A DNA stretch of 64,000 nucleotides, taken from the NCBI GenBank assembly GCA_964529415.1, contig CAZGWD010000008.1, positions 1 to 64,000 of the forward strand, given 5' to 3'. The notes below the pieces were generated by a model. It saw nothing but the letters and a program-made list of their open reading frames with translations, was not told the origin of the DNA and did not search any database. The position numbers and the translations under genes are program-made. Numbering within the stretch: position 1 is the stretch's first letter; the number at the start of each line of letters is the position of its first letter. Shown one piece after another: positions 8,582 through 17,901 of the stretch. The DNA is from CAYMPH01 sp964529415 (GTDB lineage: Bacteria > Spirochaetota > UBA4802 > UBA5550).

Positions 8582-9009
8582 AATATTCCATATTTCTCGA
8601 TTCCGATATTATACTGGATATTGCATTAAAACGCGAACCGTTTTTCAGTGCATCAGCCCGGATTTTTTCTATGATTGAATATAAAAAAATCAGAGGATAT
8701 ACCTCCTCGGTTATTATATCAAACATTTATTATATTTTGAGAAAAATAGAATCGCATAAAAGTGCAATTAAATTCATATCAAAATTAAGATTGATTATTT
8801 CAATCCTGCCGGTAAACGACAGGATAATAGAACTGGCACTTGAATCAAAGTTTAAGGATTTTGAAGATGCAATACAATGCTTTACCGCGGTAACAGAAAA
8901 TGTGGATTCTTTAATTACAAGAAATATAAAAGATTATAAAAGTTCGAAAATAAAGGTTTATACTCCTGAAGAATATCTGCAGATTATGAAGAGAATTATT
9001 GGTGCTTAA
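8578..9009 (+). CDS. PIN-domain toxin, VapC-like ribonuclease
   Basis: A 143-aa PIN domain that probably cleaves a specific tRNA or rRNA and is held inactive by the antitoxin encoded just upstream. Acidic residues are visible at Asp8 (IFLDSDIILD), in FKDFEDAIQC (about 94-103) and in ITRNIKDY. The second acidic position, normally Glu in a motif like SEIYYVL, is Asn here (SNIYYIL); this replacement also occurs in the PIN_3-like branch, so the protein need not be inactive. It overlaps the antitoxin by four bases and is followed by 103 bases before the bactofilin gene. Confidence 0.88.
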   Translation: MKYSIFLDSDIILDIALKREPFFSASARIFSMIEYKKIRGYTSSVIISNIYYILRKIESHKSAIKFISKLRLIISILPVNDRIIELALESKFKDFEDAIQCFTAVTENVDSLITRNIKDYKSSKIKVYTPEEYLQIMKRIIGA

Positions 9010-9112
9010 TGTGATATCATATCAAGCAGGGCATATTGATGGGCAAATTTTACTTGATAATAATACCAATTGTTGCAATAATTAACCTTGAAATTAATTA
9101 TATGGATAGAAT

Positions 9113-9475
9113 ATGACAAAAAATGCAAGACAGCTTGAAGATAATCTCGTAAACAGCATAATCGGCGAGGGTTCAGAATTCAAGGGTGAATTTAAAATAA
9201 ACGGACTTCTAAGAATAGACGGATCATTTCAGGGAACAATAGAAACAGAAGGTAAAGTTCTGATCGGCCAGCATGGTGAAGCCCTTACAGATATTAAAGC
9301 CCGGCTTGTTGTTGTGGGCGGAACTGTGAAGGGGAATATATTTGCTACTGAAAGGGTAGTGCTTTTAAATACAGGCAGGGTGAGAGGAAATATTATTACA
9401 CCAAGCCTTGTAATGGAAGACGGCGTTTTATTCGAGGGGAACTGCGTAATAAACAAAAGGCATGCAAAAGAATGA
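9113..9475 (+). CDS. Bactofilin (polymer-forming cytoskeletal protein)
   Basis: A 120-aa bactofilin. These proteins polymerise without nucleotide into filaments through a right-handed beta-helix and place cell-wall or motility machinery. The repeated six-residue beta-helix pattern is visible over residues 20-112 (EFKGEFKINGLLRIDGSFQG, then IETEGKVLIG, VVVGGTVKGNIFATERVVLL and so on), flanked by short disordered ends. Its stop overlaps the start of the YaaR gene (ATGA, 9472-9475). In spirochaetes bactofilins take part in cell shape, which suits the genome context, but the exact role here is inferred. Confidence 0.93.
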   Translation: MTKNARQLEDNLVNSIIGEGSEFKGEFKINGLLRIDGSFQGTIETEGKVLIGQHGEALTDIKARLVVVGGTVKGNIFATERVVLLNTGRVRGNIITPSLVMEDGVLFEGNCVINKRHAKE

Positions 9476-9924
9476 TTGAAATAATACAGCCCGGATTATC
9501 AAGGGAAGATAAAAGCAAGATCAAATCAAAAAAGAAATCTTCTTCTGTGGGGAAGTCCGGTATGACATTTGCTTCGGAACTTCAAAGCGCTGTTGGTTTT
9601 GATATTCAGGGGGCTCTTGATGAGCTGCTTGAAGATTTATCCGAACAGGAAAAACGTTTCATGGACACTCAGTCTGAATATGAAATGGGCAGATACAAGG
9701 CGCTGATTAAAAAAATACTGAAATCCATTCTTGAAGACGGTGTAAAGGTTCAGTCTCTTAAAAGGCCTCCTTCGAAAAGCGGGAAAGCGCCGCATGTTAT
9801 TATTAAAGAGATAGATGAAAAACTTCTTGCTGTATCCCAGGCTGTTACAAGACACAACCGGGCTTTTAACATGATGAAAACAATTGAGGAAATACGCGGT
9901 CTTATTCTGGATCTCGTTTACTGA
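9472..9924 (+). CDS. YaaR/DUF327 family protein
   Basis: A 150-aa, mostly helical, soluble protein of the YaaR (DUF327) family. Recognisable stretches are FASELQSAVGFDIQGALDEL, YEMGRYKALIKKILKSILED and the C-terminal IKEIDEKLLAVSQAVTRHNR. The biochemical function of the family is not established. Its position between bactofilin and holB, with ricT following, is the same order (yaaR-holB-ricT) known from Bacillus and other lineages, so the locus is an old conserved block. The start overlaps the bactofilin stop and holB begins three bases after its own stop. Confidence 0.85.
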   Translation: MIEIIQPGLSREDKSKIKSKKKSSSVGKSGMTFASELQSAVGFDIQGALDELLEDLSEQEKRFMDTQSEYEMGRYKALIKKILKSILEDGVKVQSLKRPPSKSGKAPHVIIKEIDEKLLAVSQAVTRHNRAFNMMKTIEEIRGLILDLVY

Positions 9925-9927
9925 CCA

Positions 9928-10941
9928 ATGCCGTTAAAAAAAATAGTCGGACATAAAAAAGAAATCACCAGATTATTCCAGATGAAATCATCAGGAAAAA
10001 TTCATCAGGCTTTGCTCTTTACAGGACTCGCTGGCACGGGCAAGAGGAAAATTGCAGAGCTTTTTCTTTCTTCATTAAGCTGTGCGTCACCTCTTGATGA
10101 AGGTTATCCGTGCGGGAAATGCGCCAGCTGCCTGCAGTTCATGGCCGGAACATTTCCTGATCTTATTGTTTTGCCCGCAGAAGGCATGGATAAAATTCCA
10201 ATCGGTAATCCGCAGAAAAAGGAATACGGAAGCGTGCGCTGGCTGATTGATAGAATGAATAAAAGCCCTGTAACCGGCGGATATGCTGTAATTATTGACG
10301 GGGTTGATACAATCGCCCGTGAGGGACAGAACGCTCTTCTTAAAACTATTGAGGAACCTCCTGCAGGGACGCACATGATTCTTATATCAGCAAACAGATC
10401 ATCAGTGCTGCCTACAATCAGATCAAGATGTTCTGAAATGGCGTTCGGCCGTCTCTCAACGGATGATGTTTTAAAGGCAATCAGGATCAATGGAATGTCG
10501 CCGGATGACGAGGAGTACACTGCTGTTATAAGCGGAGGTTCTGCAAGGAATGCACAGCTATTGTCAAAGAATGAATTTTACTCCGGAATTGAAACGATCT
10601 GCAGGGAAATTTCTGAATATATCGAAAATAAAAATCCGGCTGTTTTAAATTTTACAGTTCTTCAGAAAGAGGCGGATACAGGCGAGATTTTTTTATCTGC
10701 AGCCAATATTTTCAGGCAGGCTTTATACGCGGATTTAACCGGAAATGCTGAAATGAAAAAAAAACTGCCCGCGCGTGCGGACAGGAAAAACCTGATAAAA
10801 ATTATAAAAATACTGCTTGCCCTGAATAGAGGGTTTTCAAATAATCTGAATATCAGGTATTCTTTGAAAGGTTTGCTGTATTCTATGGATTCTATGGATG
10901 AAACAGGTCTTCCTGATCTTGAATTTGCATCAAAAAATTAA
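9928..10941 (+). CDS. holB: DNA polymerase III delta-prime subunit
   Basis: A 337-aa clamp-loader AAA+ protein. It has a P-loop at GLAGTGKRK (33-41), a zinc module (Cys52, Cys62, Cys65, Cys68) and the clamp-loader segment NALLKTIEEPPAGTHMILIS, followed by ANRSSVLPTIRSRC. Delta-prime acts as the stator of the complex that loads the beta clamp at the replication fork. The P-loop is better preserved than in many HolB proteins, so a DnaX-like gamma role cannot be entirely excluded, but the length and the yaaR/ricT context favour holB. It is translated from an ATG three bases after the YaaR stop. Confidence 0.9.
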   Translation: MPLKKIVGHKKEITRLFQMKSSGKIHQALLFTGLAGTGKRKIAELFLSSLSCASPLDEGYPCGKCASCLQFMAGTFPDLIVLPAEGMDKIPIGNPQKKEYGSVRWLIDRMNKSPVTGGYAVIIDGVDTIAREGQNALLKTIEEPPAGTHMILISANRSSVLPTIRSRCSEMAFGRLSTDDVLKAIRINGMSPDDEEYTAVISGGSARNAQLLSKNEFYSGIETICREISEYIENKNPAVLNFTVLQKEADTGEIFLSAANIFRQALYADLTGNAEMKKKLPARADRKNLIKIIKILLALNRGFSNNLNIRYSLKGLLYSMDSMDETGLPDLEFASKN

Positions 10942-11017
10942 ATTGAGTGTTCACGGAGTGTTTTAAATAGATTATCCCCATCAAGGGTGAGGAATTTTTT
11001 TTTAAGAAAGGAATATA

Positions 11018-11893
11018 ATGGAAGTTTCAGCAGTCAAATTAAGAGAAAGTTATCAGATATATTTTGTAGATACGAATAATCTGTTCGTTAAGCAGAATTC
11101 ACTGTGTGTTGTGGAAACAGAACACGGTGTTGACCTCGGATATGTTGTCAAAAGTATGCGCTATCAGAATAATCCCGGAATAGATATAAAGGGAAAACTC
11201 ATCCGGATTACAAATGCCGATGACAATAAAACAATTAAAGATATAGAAATCCTGGAAAAAAAGGCTTTCGAGTCATGTCGTGAAAAGGCGAGGGCAAAAA
11301 AACTCGATATGAAACTCATATCTGTCAAGTGCCTATTTGACAGAACAAAAATAATTTTTTATTTTGTTGCAGAGAACAGAATAGATTTCAGGGACCTGGT
11401 CCGCGAACTTGCATCAGTTTTTAAAACAAGAATAGAAATGAGGCAGATAGGTGTGCGCGATGAGGCAAGGCTTGTGGGAGGTTTTGGTCCGTGCGGTCGA
11501 AGCCTGTGCTGTCTTCACCTCCGCGACGAATTTGATCCTGTGTCAATTAAAATGGCAAAAGAGCAGGATCTCAATCTGAATTCATTGAAAATTTCAGGCA
11601 TGTGCGGAAGGCTTCTGTGCTGTCTCGGATATGAATACAAAACATATATGAGCTTGAATGAAAATCTTCCAAAGCACGGAATGGAAATTTTTGCAGAGAA
11701 AAAAGTTTATACAGTATATTCTTCAGATACGCTGAAGGAGTCAATTACGCTGAAAATCGGAGACAGGTTCGTTAAAATATCCAAGTATGATCTTGTTATT
11801 AAAGACAACAAGTACACAATAAAAGATGAAATAATTGATAAAATAATAAAAGCGGATGATGAATCCGTAGCTGATTCGCATGAGGGCTTCTAA
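11018..11893 (+). CDS. ricT: PSP1-domain regulatory iron-sulfur protein RicT (YaaT)
   Basis: A 291-aa PSP1-domain protein. The cysteine signature of RicT/YaaT is clear: GFGPCGRSLCCLHL and KISGMCGRLLCCLGYEY (about residues 157-208). In Bacillus, RicT works in the Ric complex with two Fe-S clusters and helps RNase Y process mRNA; whether partners RicA and RicF exist here cannot be seen. AAGGAA lies before the ATG. Its stop TAA shares one base with the metG start (TAATG, 11891-11895), so the two are coupled. Confidence 0.92.
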   Translation: MEVSAVKLRESYQIYFVDTNNLFVKQNSLCVVETEHGVDLGYVVKSMRYQNNPGIDIKGKLIRITNADDNKTIKDIEILEKKAFESCREKARAKKLDMKLISVKCLFDRTKIIFYFVAENRIDFRDLVRELASVFKTRIEMRQIGVRDEARLVGGFGPCGRSLCCLHLRDEFDPVSIKMAKEQDLNLNSLKISGMCGRLLCCLGYEYKTYMSLNENLPKHGMEIFAEKKVYTVYSSDTLKESITLKIGDRFVKISKYDLVIKDNKYTIKDEIIDKIIKADDESVADSHEGF

Positions 11894-13833
11894 TGGAAGA
11901 AAAATTTTATGTAACAACACCAATATATTATGTTAATGCCGAGCCTCATATCGGGCATGCATACACAACAATTCTTGCAGATTTCATGAAGCGGCTGAAC
12001 ACTCTTACAGGAAGAGAGTCATTTATGCTTACAGGCACAGATGAGCATGGCGATAAAATTGACGAGGCTGCGCGCAAAAATAACTCAACACCCCAGGAAT
12101 ACGCAGATAAAATCAGCGGAATTTTCAAAGATACATGGACAGGGATGGGAATTTCATTCAACAGTTTTGTACGCACAAGCGACGCAAATCATGAAAAAAC
12201 CGTGAAGGAAATTTTATCCAGGATTTATGAAACCGGTGATATATATTTCGGAAGCTACGGCGGAAATTACTGCGTTGGATGCGAAAGATTTTTAACAGAT
12301 AAAGAGATTGTTGACGGGAAGTGCCCTGATCATGCAACCGGGTTGAAGTTTATTGAAGAGAAAAATTATTTTTTCAGGATGAGTAAATATCAGGCATGGC
12401 TTATTGAACATATCGAAAAGAATCCTGATTTTATAAGGCCTGAAAGATATAAAAATGAAGTGCTGTCAATGCTGAAGGGGGATGTGCTTGAAGATCTCTG
12501 CATATCCCGTCCCAAAACAAGGCTTCAGTGGGGAATATCACTTCCATTTGATGAGAATTATGTTACCTATGTCTGGTTCGATGCTCTTATAAATTATATC
12601 AGCGCCCTTGGTTATCCTGATGGCGATAATTTTAAAAAGTTCTGGCCTTATGCCGAACATATAATTGCAAAGGATATTTTGAAACCTCACGGGATTTTCT
12701 GGCCCACCATGCTCAAGGCAATGGGTGCCGAGCCATACAGGCATCTCAATGTTCACGGATACTATAATAATGACGGCGCAAAGATGTCCAAGAGCCTCGG
12801 CAATGTTATTACTCCGAAAGACCTGGTTGCGAAATTCGGAAATGACCAGCTGAGATATTTTTTCCTGAAAGATATGACATTCGGCCTTGATGCAAAATTC
12901 AGTGTGGAATCGGTAACTGACAGAATAAATTATGACCTTGCAAACGATTTCGGAAATCTTGTGAACAGAACATACAACATGGTGAAAAAATATTTCGAAG
13001 ATAAGATTCCTGATTTCAGCGAAAAAAATCCTGCAGACAGGGATGTTCTGCTTGAGAAGCTTACTTCCGCTGCAGAGGATTATATAAGTCTTGCTTCAGT
13101 ATTTCAGACAAGCACTGCAATTGAAAAACTCTGGGAATTTATCCGGTATCTGAATAAATATATAGATGAAAACAAGCCGTGGCAGATCGCAAAGGAAGGC
13201 AATATGGAAAAGCTTTCTTCAGTTATGCGTAATCTGCTTGAATCGATTTATTCGGTTACTGCGCTTTCGTCTCCGATTTTTATTAATATCTCTCCTGTAA
13301 TAATGAAATCATTGGGCGAGGATATGGCTTCTCACGAGTTTGACAAGGTAATATCATTGAAGAATCTGAAAACCGGAACTGTAATTGTTGATCCGGGAAT
13401 ATTATTTCCGAAGATTGAAAAGGAAAAGGATGAATCTACTGATGAGACCCAGAAAAAATCTTCAGAAAAAAAAGAAAATTCAGCACAGAACAAAAGCACA
13501 GACGGCCTGATTGAAATATCTGATTTCGCCAAAGTTGATATCAGGGTTGCTCAGATTTTAAAAGCTGAGAAGGTTGAAGGTTCAGACAAACTTCTTCAGC
13601 TTGAGGTTGATCCCGGAACAGGCGCGAGAACTATAGTTGCAGGCATTGCCCAGGTCTGCACTCCGGAAGATATTACAGGAAAAAAAGTTCTGCTTGTATC
13701 CAACCTGAAGCCTGCTGTTATTTTTAACAGAACTTCCAATGGAATGCTTCTGGCTGCAAAAAAAGATAAAAAGAGCCAGCCTGCAGTAATTTTTATTGAA
13801 GATGCAATACCGGTTGGCGCGAAGTTATCGTAG
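11893..13833 (+). CDS. metG: Methionyl-tRNA synthetase
   Basis: A 646-aa class I synthetase charging tRNA-Met. The nucleotide-binding signatures are PHIGHAY (18-24) and KMSKS (about 297-301). The zinc-knuckle insertion carries Cys127, Cys130 and Cys144, with CPDH rather than CPDC at its end, as in the single-knuckle type. After the catalytic and anticodon-binding domains comes a charged linker (about 505-540), then a C-terminal tRNA-binding OB domain of Trbp111 type (VDIRVAQILKAEKVEGSDKL onwards). Length is normal for the dimeric form. It closes the bactofilin-YaaR-holB-ricT run. Confidence 0.97.
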   Translation: MEEKFYVTTPIYYVNAEPHIGHAYTTILADFMKRLNTLTGRESFMLTGTDEHGDKIDEAARKNNSTPQEYADKISGIFKDTWTGMGISFNSFVRTSDANHEKTVKEILSRIYETGDIYFGSYGGNYCVGCERFLTDKEIVDGKCPDHATGLKFIEEKNYFFRMSKYQAWLIEHIEKNPDFIRPERYKNEVLSMLKGDVLEDLCISRPKTRLQWGISLPFDENYVTYVWFDALINYISALGYPDGDNFKKFWPYAEHIIAKDILKPHGIFWPTMLKAMGAEPYRHLNVHGYYNNDGAKMSKSLGNVITPKDLVAKFGNDQLRYFFLKDMTFGLDAKFSVESVTDRINYDLANDFGNLVNRTYNMVKKYFEDKIPDFSEKNPADRDVLLEKLTSAAEDYISLASVFQTSTAIEKLWEFIRYLNKYIDENKPWQIAKEGNMEKLSSVMRNLLESIYSVTALSSPIFINISPVIMKSLGEDMASHEFDKVISLKNLKTGTVIVDPGILFPKIEKEKDESTDETQKKSSEKKENSAQNKSTDGLIEISDFAKVDIRVAQILKAEKVEGSDKLLQLEVDPGTGARTIVAGIAQVCTPEDITGKKVLLVSNLKPAVIFNRTSNGMLLAAKKDKKSQPAVIFIEDAIPVGAKLS

Positions 13834-14049
13834 ATTATTTTAATTTTGAAATAATTCTTATGAACGTCTATCTGTAGTTTCTGCAGTAAAAAATTCCAGT
13901 ATAGAGTACATCTTTTTTTTATTTAATAAACCTGCTTTAAAACCTGATAGAGTAATATTTATCTTGCAATTAATTAAATTCTTCATAATGTAGCAATAAA
14001 TCTCAATAATAAATCTCACGCTCTCTATAAATTAAATGTTCAAGTTGAT

Positions 14050-14121
14050 TTGAATTATTATCATATAGAAGAAAAAGGCAGACAATTTGACCCTGAAATT
14101 GTTGAAGCTTTTTTGGCATAA
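14050..14121 (+). pseudogene. 3-prime remnant of an HD-GYP-type gene
   Basis: The 346-base gap 13834-14179 contains no gene. Near its end an open segment reads YHIEEKGRQFDPEIVEAFLA followed by TAA at 14119-14121. The pattern GRQFDPEIVEAFL is what closes HD-GYP cyclic-di-GMP phosphodiesterase domains. Nothing upstream continues it in any frame, so this is the end of a mostly deleted gene. It lies just before a response-regulator gene, a common neighbour of HD-GYP proteins. Confidence 0.5.
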
Positions 14122-14179
14122 TGGATTAGGTTGCAGAACACTATGAAAAATTTCAGGGTTAATTTAGGAGTAAACCTGA

Positions 14180-16975
14180 ATGAAATCTATTAAGGTGAAA
14201 ATTCTTATTGTTGAAGATGAGAAGATTGCCTCAGCTCAATTAAAGAAAATGCTTTCCAATCTTGGATTTGATGTTGTTGGATCCGCTGATTCAGGTAATG
14301 ACGCAATAATAAAAGCAGCTAAACTGAATCCCGATCTGATATTAATGGATATCTGTCTTGAGTGCGGTATGGATGGAATCGAAACTGCTTTGCGCATCAG
14401 AGCTGAGAATCCTATTCCTGTTATATTCCTTACAGGTGATTCAGATGAAGCAACAATTCATCGTTCCCAGGCATGCGAACCATACGGATATATAATTAAA
14501 CCTTACAACATGGCAATGCTGAATGCTGCTGTTACAACTGCGCTGCACCGTTACGAGCTCGAAAAGCAAACAGCTGCAATTAAAGGCGAACTGCTGACGC
14601 ACCAGGTTGAACTTGAAATGCAGAACGAGGAACTGCGAAAGATTCAGGATGAACTGTCAGTTTCCAAAGAGCGGTACTTCGACCTTTTTGATTTAGCTCC
14701 AGTGGGATATTTCTCTTTAAATGAAAGCGGAATTATTATTGAAGCAAATTTAACTGCTGCATCACTGCTTGGCGTTGTAAGAAACTCACTGGTTAGCCAG
14801 CCGTTTTACAGGTATATTTTTTCAGATGATCAGAGCATTTACCGGTTATATAATAATGAGCTTGTGAATTCATGGAAGCCGCAGAAATACGAAATTAGAA
14901 TGGCAAGGCCTGATGGAACATTCTTCTGGGTTATGATGGAATCTTCTGCTGCTGGAATCATTAATTATAAATCAATGTGCCGTGTAATTATCAGCGACAT
15001 TACTGATCGTAAAAAGGTGGAGGAATCCCAAAAGCAGGTAACTTCACTTCTGCAGTCTACGCTTGAGTCCACTACAGACGGCATCCTTGTTGTGGATTTA
15101 AACGGAAAGGTAACGAGTTTTAATAAAAAATTCGGAGAGTTGTGGCATATTCCACAGAAGCTCATAGATACAGGTGATGACAATATTTTAATTGCATTCA
15201 TTCTTGATCAGCTTAAAGAACCGGGTTTTTTTCTTGCAAAGGTGAAGGAATTATACAAACAGCCGGATAAAGAGAGTTTCGATATTATTGAGTTCAAAGA
15301 CGGGAGAGTTTTTGAACGGTATTCACGGCCTCAGCAGATTGACGATAAAATTGCAGGCCGTGTGTGGAATTTCCGTAATATAACCGACCTGAAACAGGCT
15401 GATATTAAGATTCACAAACTGATTAAAGCTGTTGAGTATAGCCCTGCAACAGTGGTTATAACTGATAATAAAGGAAATATTGAATATGTAAACCGGAAGT
15501 TTGTTGAGCTGACAGGATATTCAAGTGAAGAAGTTATAGGCAAATACCCCGGAATTTTACAATCTGGAAATACACCGGATGAATTATATAAGGAATTATG
15601 GGATACAATTTCATCCAGTAAAGAATGGCAGGGTACTTTTCAGAATAAAAAGAAAAATGGAGGGCTGTACTGGGAATCCGCTTCTATTGCTCCCATTATA
15701 AATGAAAATGGCGAGATTACAAATTATATTGCAATAAAAGAAGATATAACAGAACGCGTGATGATAGAAAAAACGCAATCATTTCTTCTTCAGGAATATT
15801 TTTCTGACTTAAACAAAGACTTCTTCAAATCGCTGGCTCAATATCTTGCAGAAAATCTTGAAATGGACTATGTATGCATTGACCGTCTTGAGGGCGACAG
15901 GCAAATTGCCCAGACATTGGCAATTTACTACGGCGGTAAATTCGATGATAATGTGCGCTATACACTGAAAGATACTCCATGCGGGGATGTAGTTGGAAAA
16001 ACAATCTGTGTATTTCCTGAAAATGTTCGCAATTTGTTTCCGGAAGATGCTGCTCTTCAGGAATTGAAAGCAGAGAGTTATGTTGGCACAACTCTCTGGG
16101 GATCAAATTGTGAGCCGATCGGTCTTATTGCAGTTATCAGCAGAAAACCTCTGACGAACTCCAGACTGGCTGAAAGAATGCTGCATATGGTATCAAGCCG
16201 CGCAGCAGGTGTGCTTGAACATTGGCAGTATGAAGAGGAGCTGCGTTTAAATGAACTTCATTTTAGAGAACTTGCTGATAGCATTTCTGATATTTTTTTT
16301 GCTATGGACAGAAATTTAAATTATACATTCTGGAATAAAGCATCAGAAATCCTCACTGATATATCTTCTATAGATGCAATCGGAAAATCAATTTATGATC
16401 TTTTCCCTGAAATAAAAGGTTCAAGAGTTGAAGAGTTGTACCTTGAAGTTTTAAAAACAAATCGTCCCGGATCAATAGAACAGAAATATCAGATTAAGAA
16501 TAAAAATTTATACTTTGAAATAACAGTTTATCCGGCAAATAATGGAATTTCTGTTTTTGCCAAAAACATCACTGAGCGCAGGCAAATTGAAAAGCAGCTC
16601 GAGATTGAGCGTGAATTCACAAAAGCCATTTTCGATAATGCAGGAACGTTGATTGTTGTTCTGGATCACGAAGGACGTATACGTCAGTTCAGCCGTGCAG
16701 CAGAGGAATTAAGCGGTTTTATGTTTGCAGAGGTTGAAGGAAAATTTCCATGGGATACAGTCCTGCCTGCTGAGGATAGAGATTTTGTCCGCAAACAGAC
16801 CTTTGAGATTTTTAAAAATAATCCGGATGATTTAGTTAGAGTCTACGAAAATTATTGGGTCAGTAAAGATGGCACAAGATATCTGATCGAATGGACCAAT
16901 ACCCTGCTGCTGGATGCAGATGGTAATATGGAATTTATGATATCCATCGGCATAGATGTCACAAAAAGCAATTAG
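14180..16975 (+). CDS. Response-regulator/multi-PAS/GAF sensor protein, kinase half lost
   Basis: A 931-aa cytoplasmic protein. Domains in order: receiver (5-121; acidic VEDE, phospho-acceptor Asp57, Thr85, Lys107), short coiled coil (125-160), PAS (about 160-275), PAS (290-405), PAS (410-530), GAF (about 535-690), PAS (695-805), PAS (810-930). No histidine-kinase domain remains in the frame: the protein stops at TAG 16973-16975 immediately before sequence that reads on as AEEALIKRDE. Decayed PAS and ATPase pieces follow to 17880. The intact ancestor was probably a large hybrid sensor kinase; the present product could at most bind signals and receive phosphate. No membrane segments. Confidence 0.85.
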   Translation: MKSIKVKILIVEDEKIASAQLKKMLSNLGFDVVGSADSGNDAIIKAAKLNPDLILMDICLECGMDGIETALRIRAENPIPVIFLTGDSDEATIHRSQACEPYGYIIKPYNMAMLNAAVTTALHRYELEKQTAAIKGELLTHQVELEMQNEELRKIQDELSVSKERYFDLFDLAPVGYFSLNESGIIIEANLTAASLLGVVRNSLVSQPFYRYIFSDDQSIYRLYNNELVNSWKPQKYEIRMARPDGTFFWVMMESSAAGIINYKSMCRVIISDITDRKKVEESQKQVTSLLQSTLESTTDGILVVDLNGKVTSFNKKFGELWHIPQKLIDTGDDNILIAFILDQLKEPGFFLAKVKELYKQPDKESFDIIEFKDGRVFERYSRPQQIDDKIAGRVWNFRNITDLKQADIKIHKLIKAVEYSPATVVITDNKGNIEYVNRKFVELTGYSSEEVIGKYPGILQSGNTPDELYKELWDTISSSKEWQGTFQNKKKNGGLYWESASIAPIINENGEITNYIAIKEDITERVMIEKTQSFLLQEYFSDLNKDFFKSLAQYLAENLEMDYVCIDRLEGDRQIAQTLAIYYGGKFDDNVRYTLKDTPCGDVVGKTICVFPENVRNLFPEDAALQELKAESYVGTTLWGSNCEPIGLIAVISRKPLTNSRLAERMLHMVSSRAAGVLEHWQYEEELRLNELHFRELADSISDIFFAMDRNLNYTFWNKASEILTDISSIDAIGKSIYDLFPEIKGSRVEELYLEVLKTNRPGSIEQKYQIKNKNLYFEITVYPANNGISVFAKNITERRQIEKQLEIEREFTKAIFDNAGTLIVVLDHEGRIRQFSRAAEELSGFMFAEVEGKFPWDTVLPAEDRDFVRKQTFEIFKNNPDDLVRVYENYWVSKDGTRYLIEWTNTLLLDADGNMEFMISIGIDVTKSN

Positions 16976-17880
16976 GCAGAAGAAGCACTTATAAAAAGAG
17001 ATGAATAAAAAGAGATGAGAGACATAGAACAATATTGCATACAGCAATGAATGGCTTCTGGCTTATTGATGGACAGTGAAGACTGTTTGAAGTAAACGAG
17101 GCCTGATGCAAAATGAGCGGATATACAGAGCAGGAATTGCTGTGTATGAGCTTTGTTAATATTGAACCAAAAGAGTCAGCAAAAGTCATTGCTGCCCGTA
17201 TTCAAAAAAAAATCGACGCAGGAGAAGACCGTTTTGAAACCAGGCATCGCCGCAAGGATGCGGGCATATATGATGTTGAAATAAGGGTGCAGTGCAAACA
17301 TGGCTTTGTATCGATAATCGACTGTATAACCGGCGATAATGTCGGTCTCACACATACAGAAATGTTAATTGGATAATGAGGAGTTACTGGTGAAAATATT
17401 CATACAAGGTTCACGAGAGATGGTAATGGCAGGTTCCAGTCTTTATTTGGTTATTCTCTTAATGATTCTGCATCACTCCCTGAATGCCCTCAGGACATAT
17501 TTTTTAAACGCGTTTCTATCAGTGTCTGTTTTTATCGGAGATGTGCTCGCTGGTCAAATCGCTCTTGAAGCTTTTTGCGGAAATCCTCATTCGGCAGTTA
17601 TTACAGATTTGACATACCAGTCAGGAACAGCAAGGGATTTGAAGGCATTCCTTTTGAATACGAAAATCTTGTTTTTGAACCGTTTTTCAGGCTTTCAGAA
17701 TTTACACTTGAGCAGTTCAATACGCTTGATTACGGTCTTGGCCTCACAATCGTGGAGAAAATTATCATGAAGCTTGGAGGAAAAATTTCTGTTTCGAATA
17801 TTGTAGATTATTCAAATCTGTAGCGCGAACCGGAAGTAAAGGTTAATTTCACAATTGTTCTTCCGCTTATGAAGGGATAA
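16976..17880 (+). pseudogene. Decayed PAS and histidine-kinase tail of the preceding gene
   Basis: Directly after the TAG at 16973, the same frame gives AEEALIKRDE before a 14-bp tandem duplication shifts it. In the shifted frame the text continues IKRDERHRTILHTAMNGFWL, IDGQ, stop, RLFEVNEA, stop, CKMSGYTEQELL, a PAS domain with two TGA codons replacing sense codons, running to about 17340. Further on, 17640-17820 encodes the ATPase end of a histidine kinase (EYENLVFEPFFRL, then DYGLGLTIVEKIIMKLGGKI), an in-frame TAG at 17821, and the usual tail REPEVKVNFTIVLPLMKG with TAA at 17878-17880. The dimerisation/phospho-histidine region between is not readable. Confidence 0.8.
16991..17018 (+). repeat. 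Perfect 14-bp tandem duplication
   Basis: ATAAAAAGAGATGA occurs at 16991-17004 and again at 17005-17018 with no base between. As 14 is not a multiple of three, it breaks the reading frame of the decayed kinase at this point. Confidence 0.9.
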
Positions 17881-17901
17881 AACAGGTTTGATATATTTTA
17901 A

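Noticed and set aside
17369..17770. 133-codon open frame as a separate gene
   Set aside because: It runs in a different frame over the histidine-kinase ATPase remnant and has no family pattern; the remnant frame explains the sequence.
17821..17823. TAG before the kinase tail read as pyrrolysine
   Set aside because: The same locus has several other lesions, including a frameshifting duplication, so TAG is part of decay.
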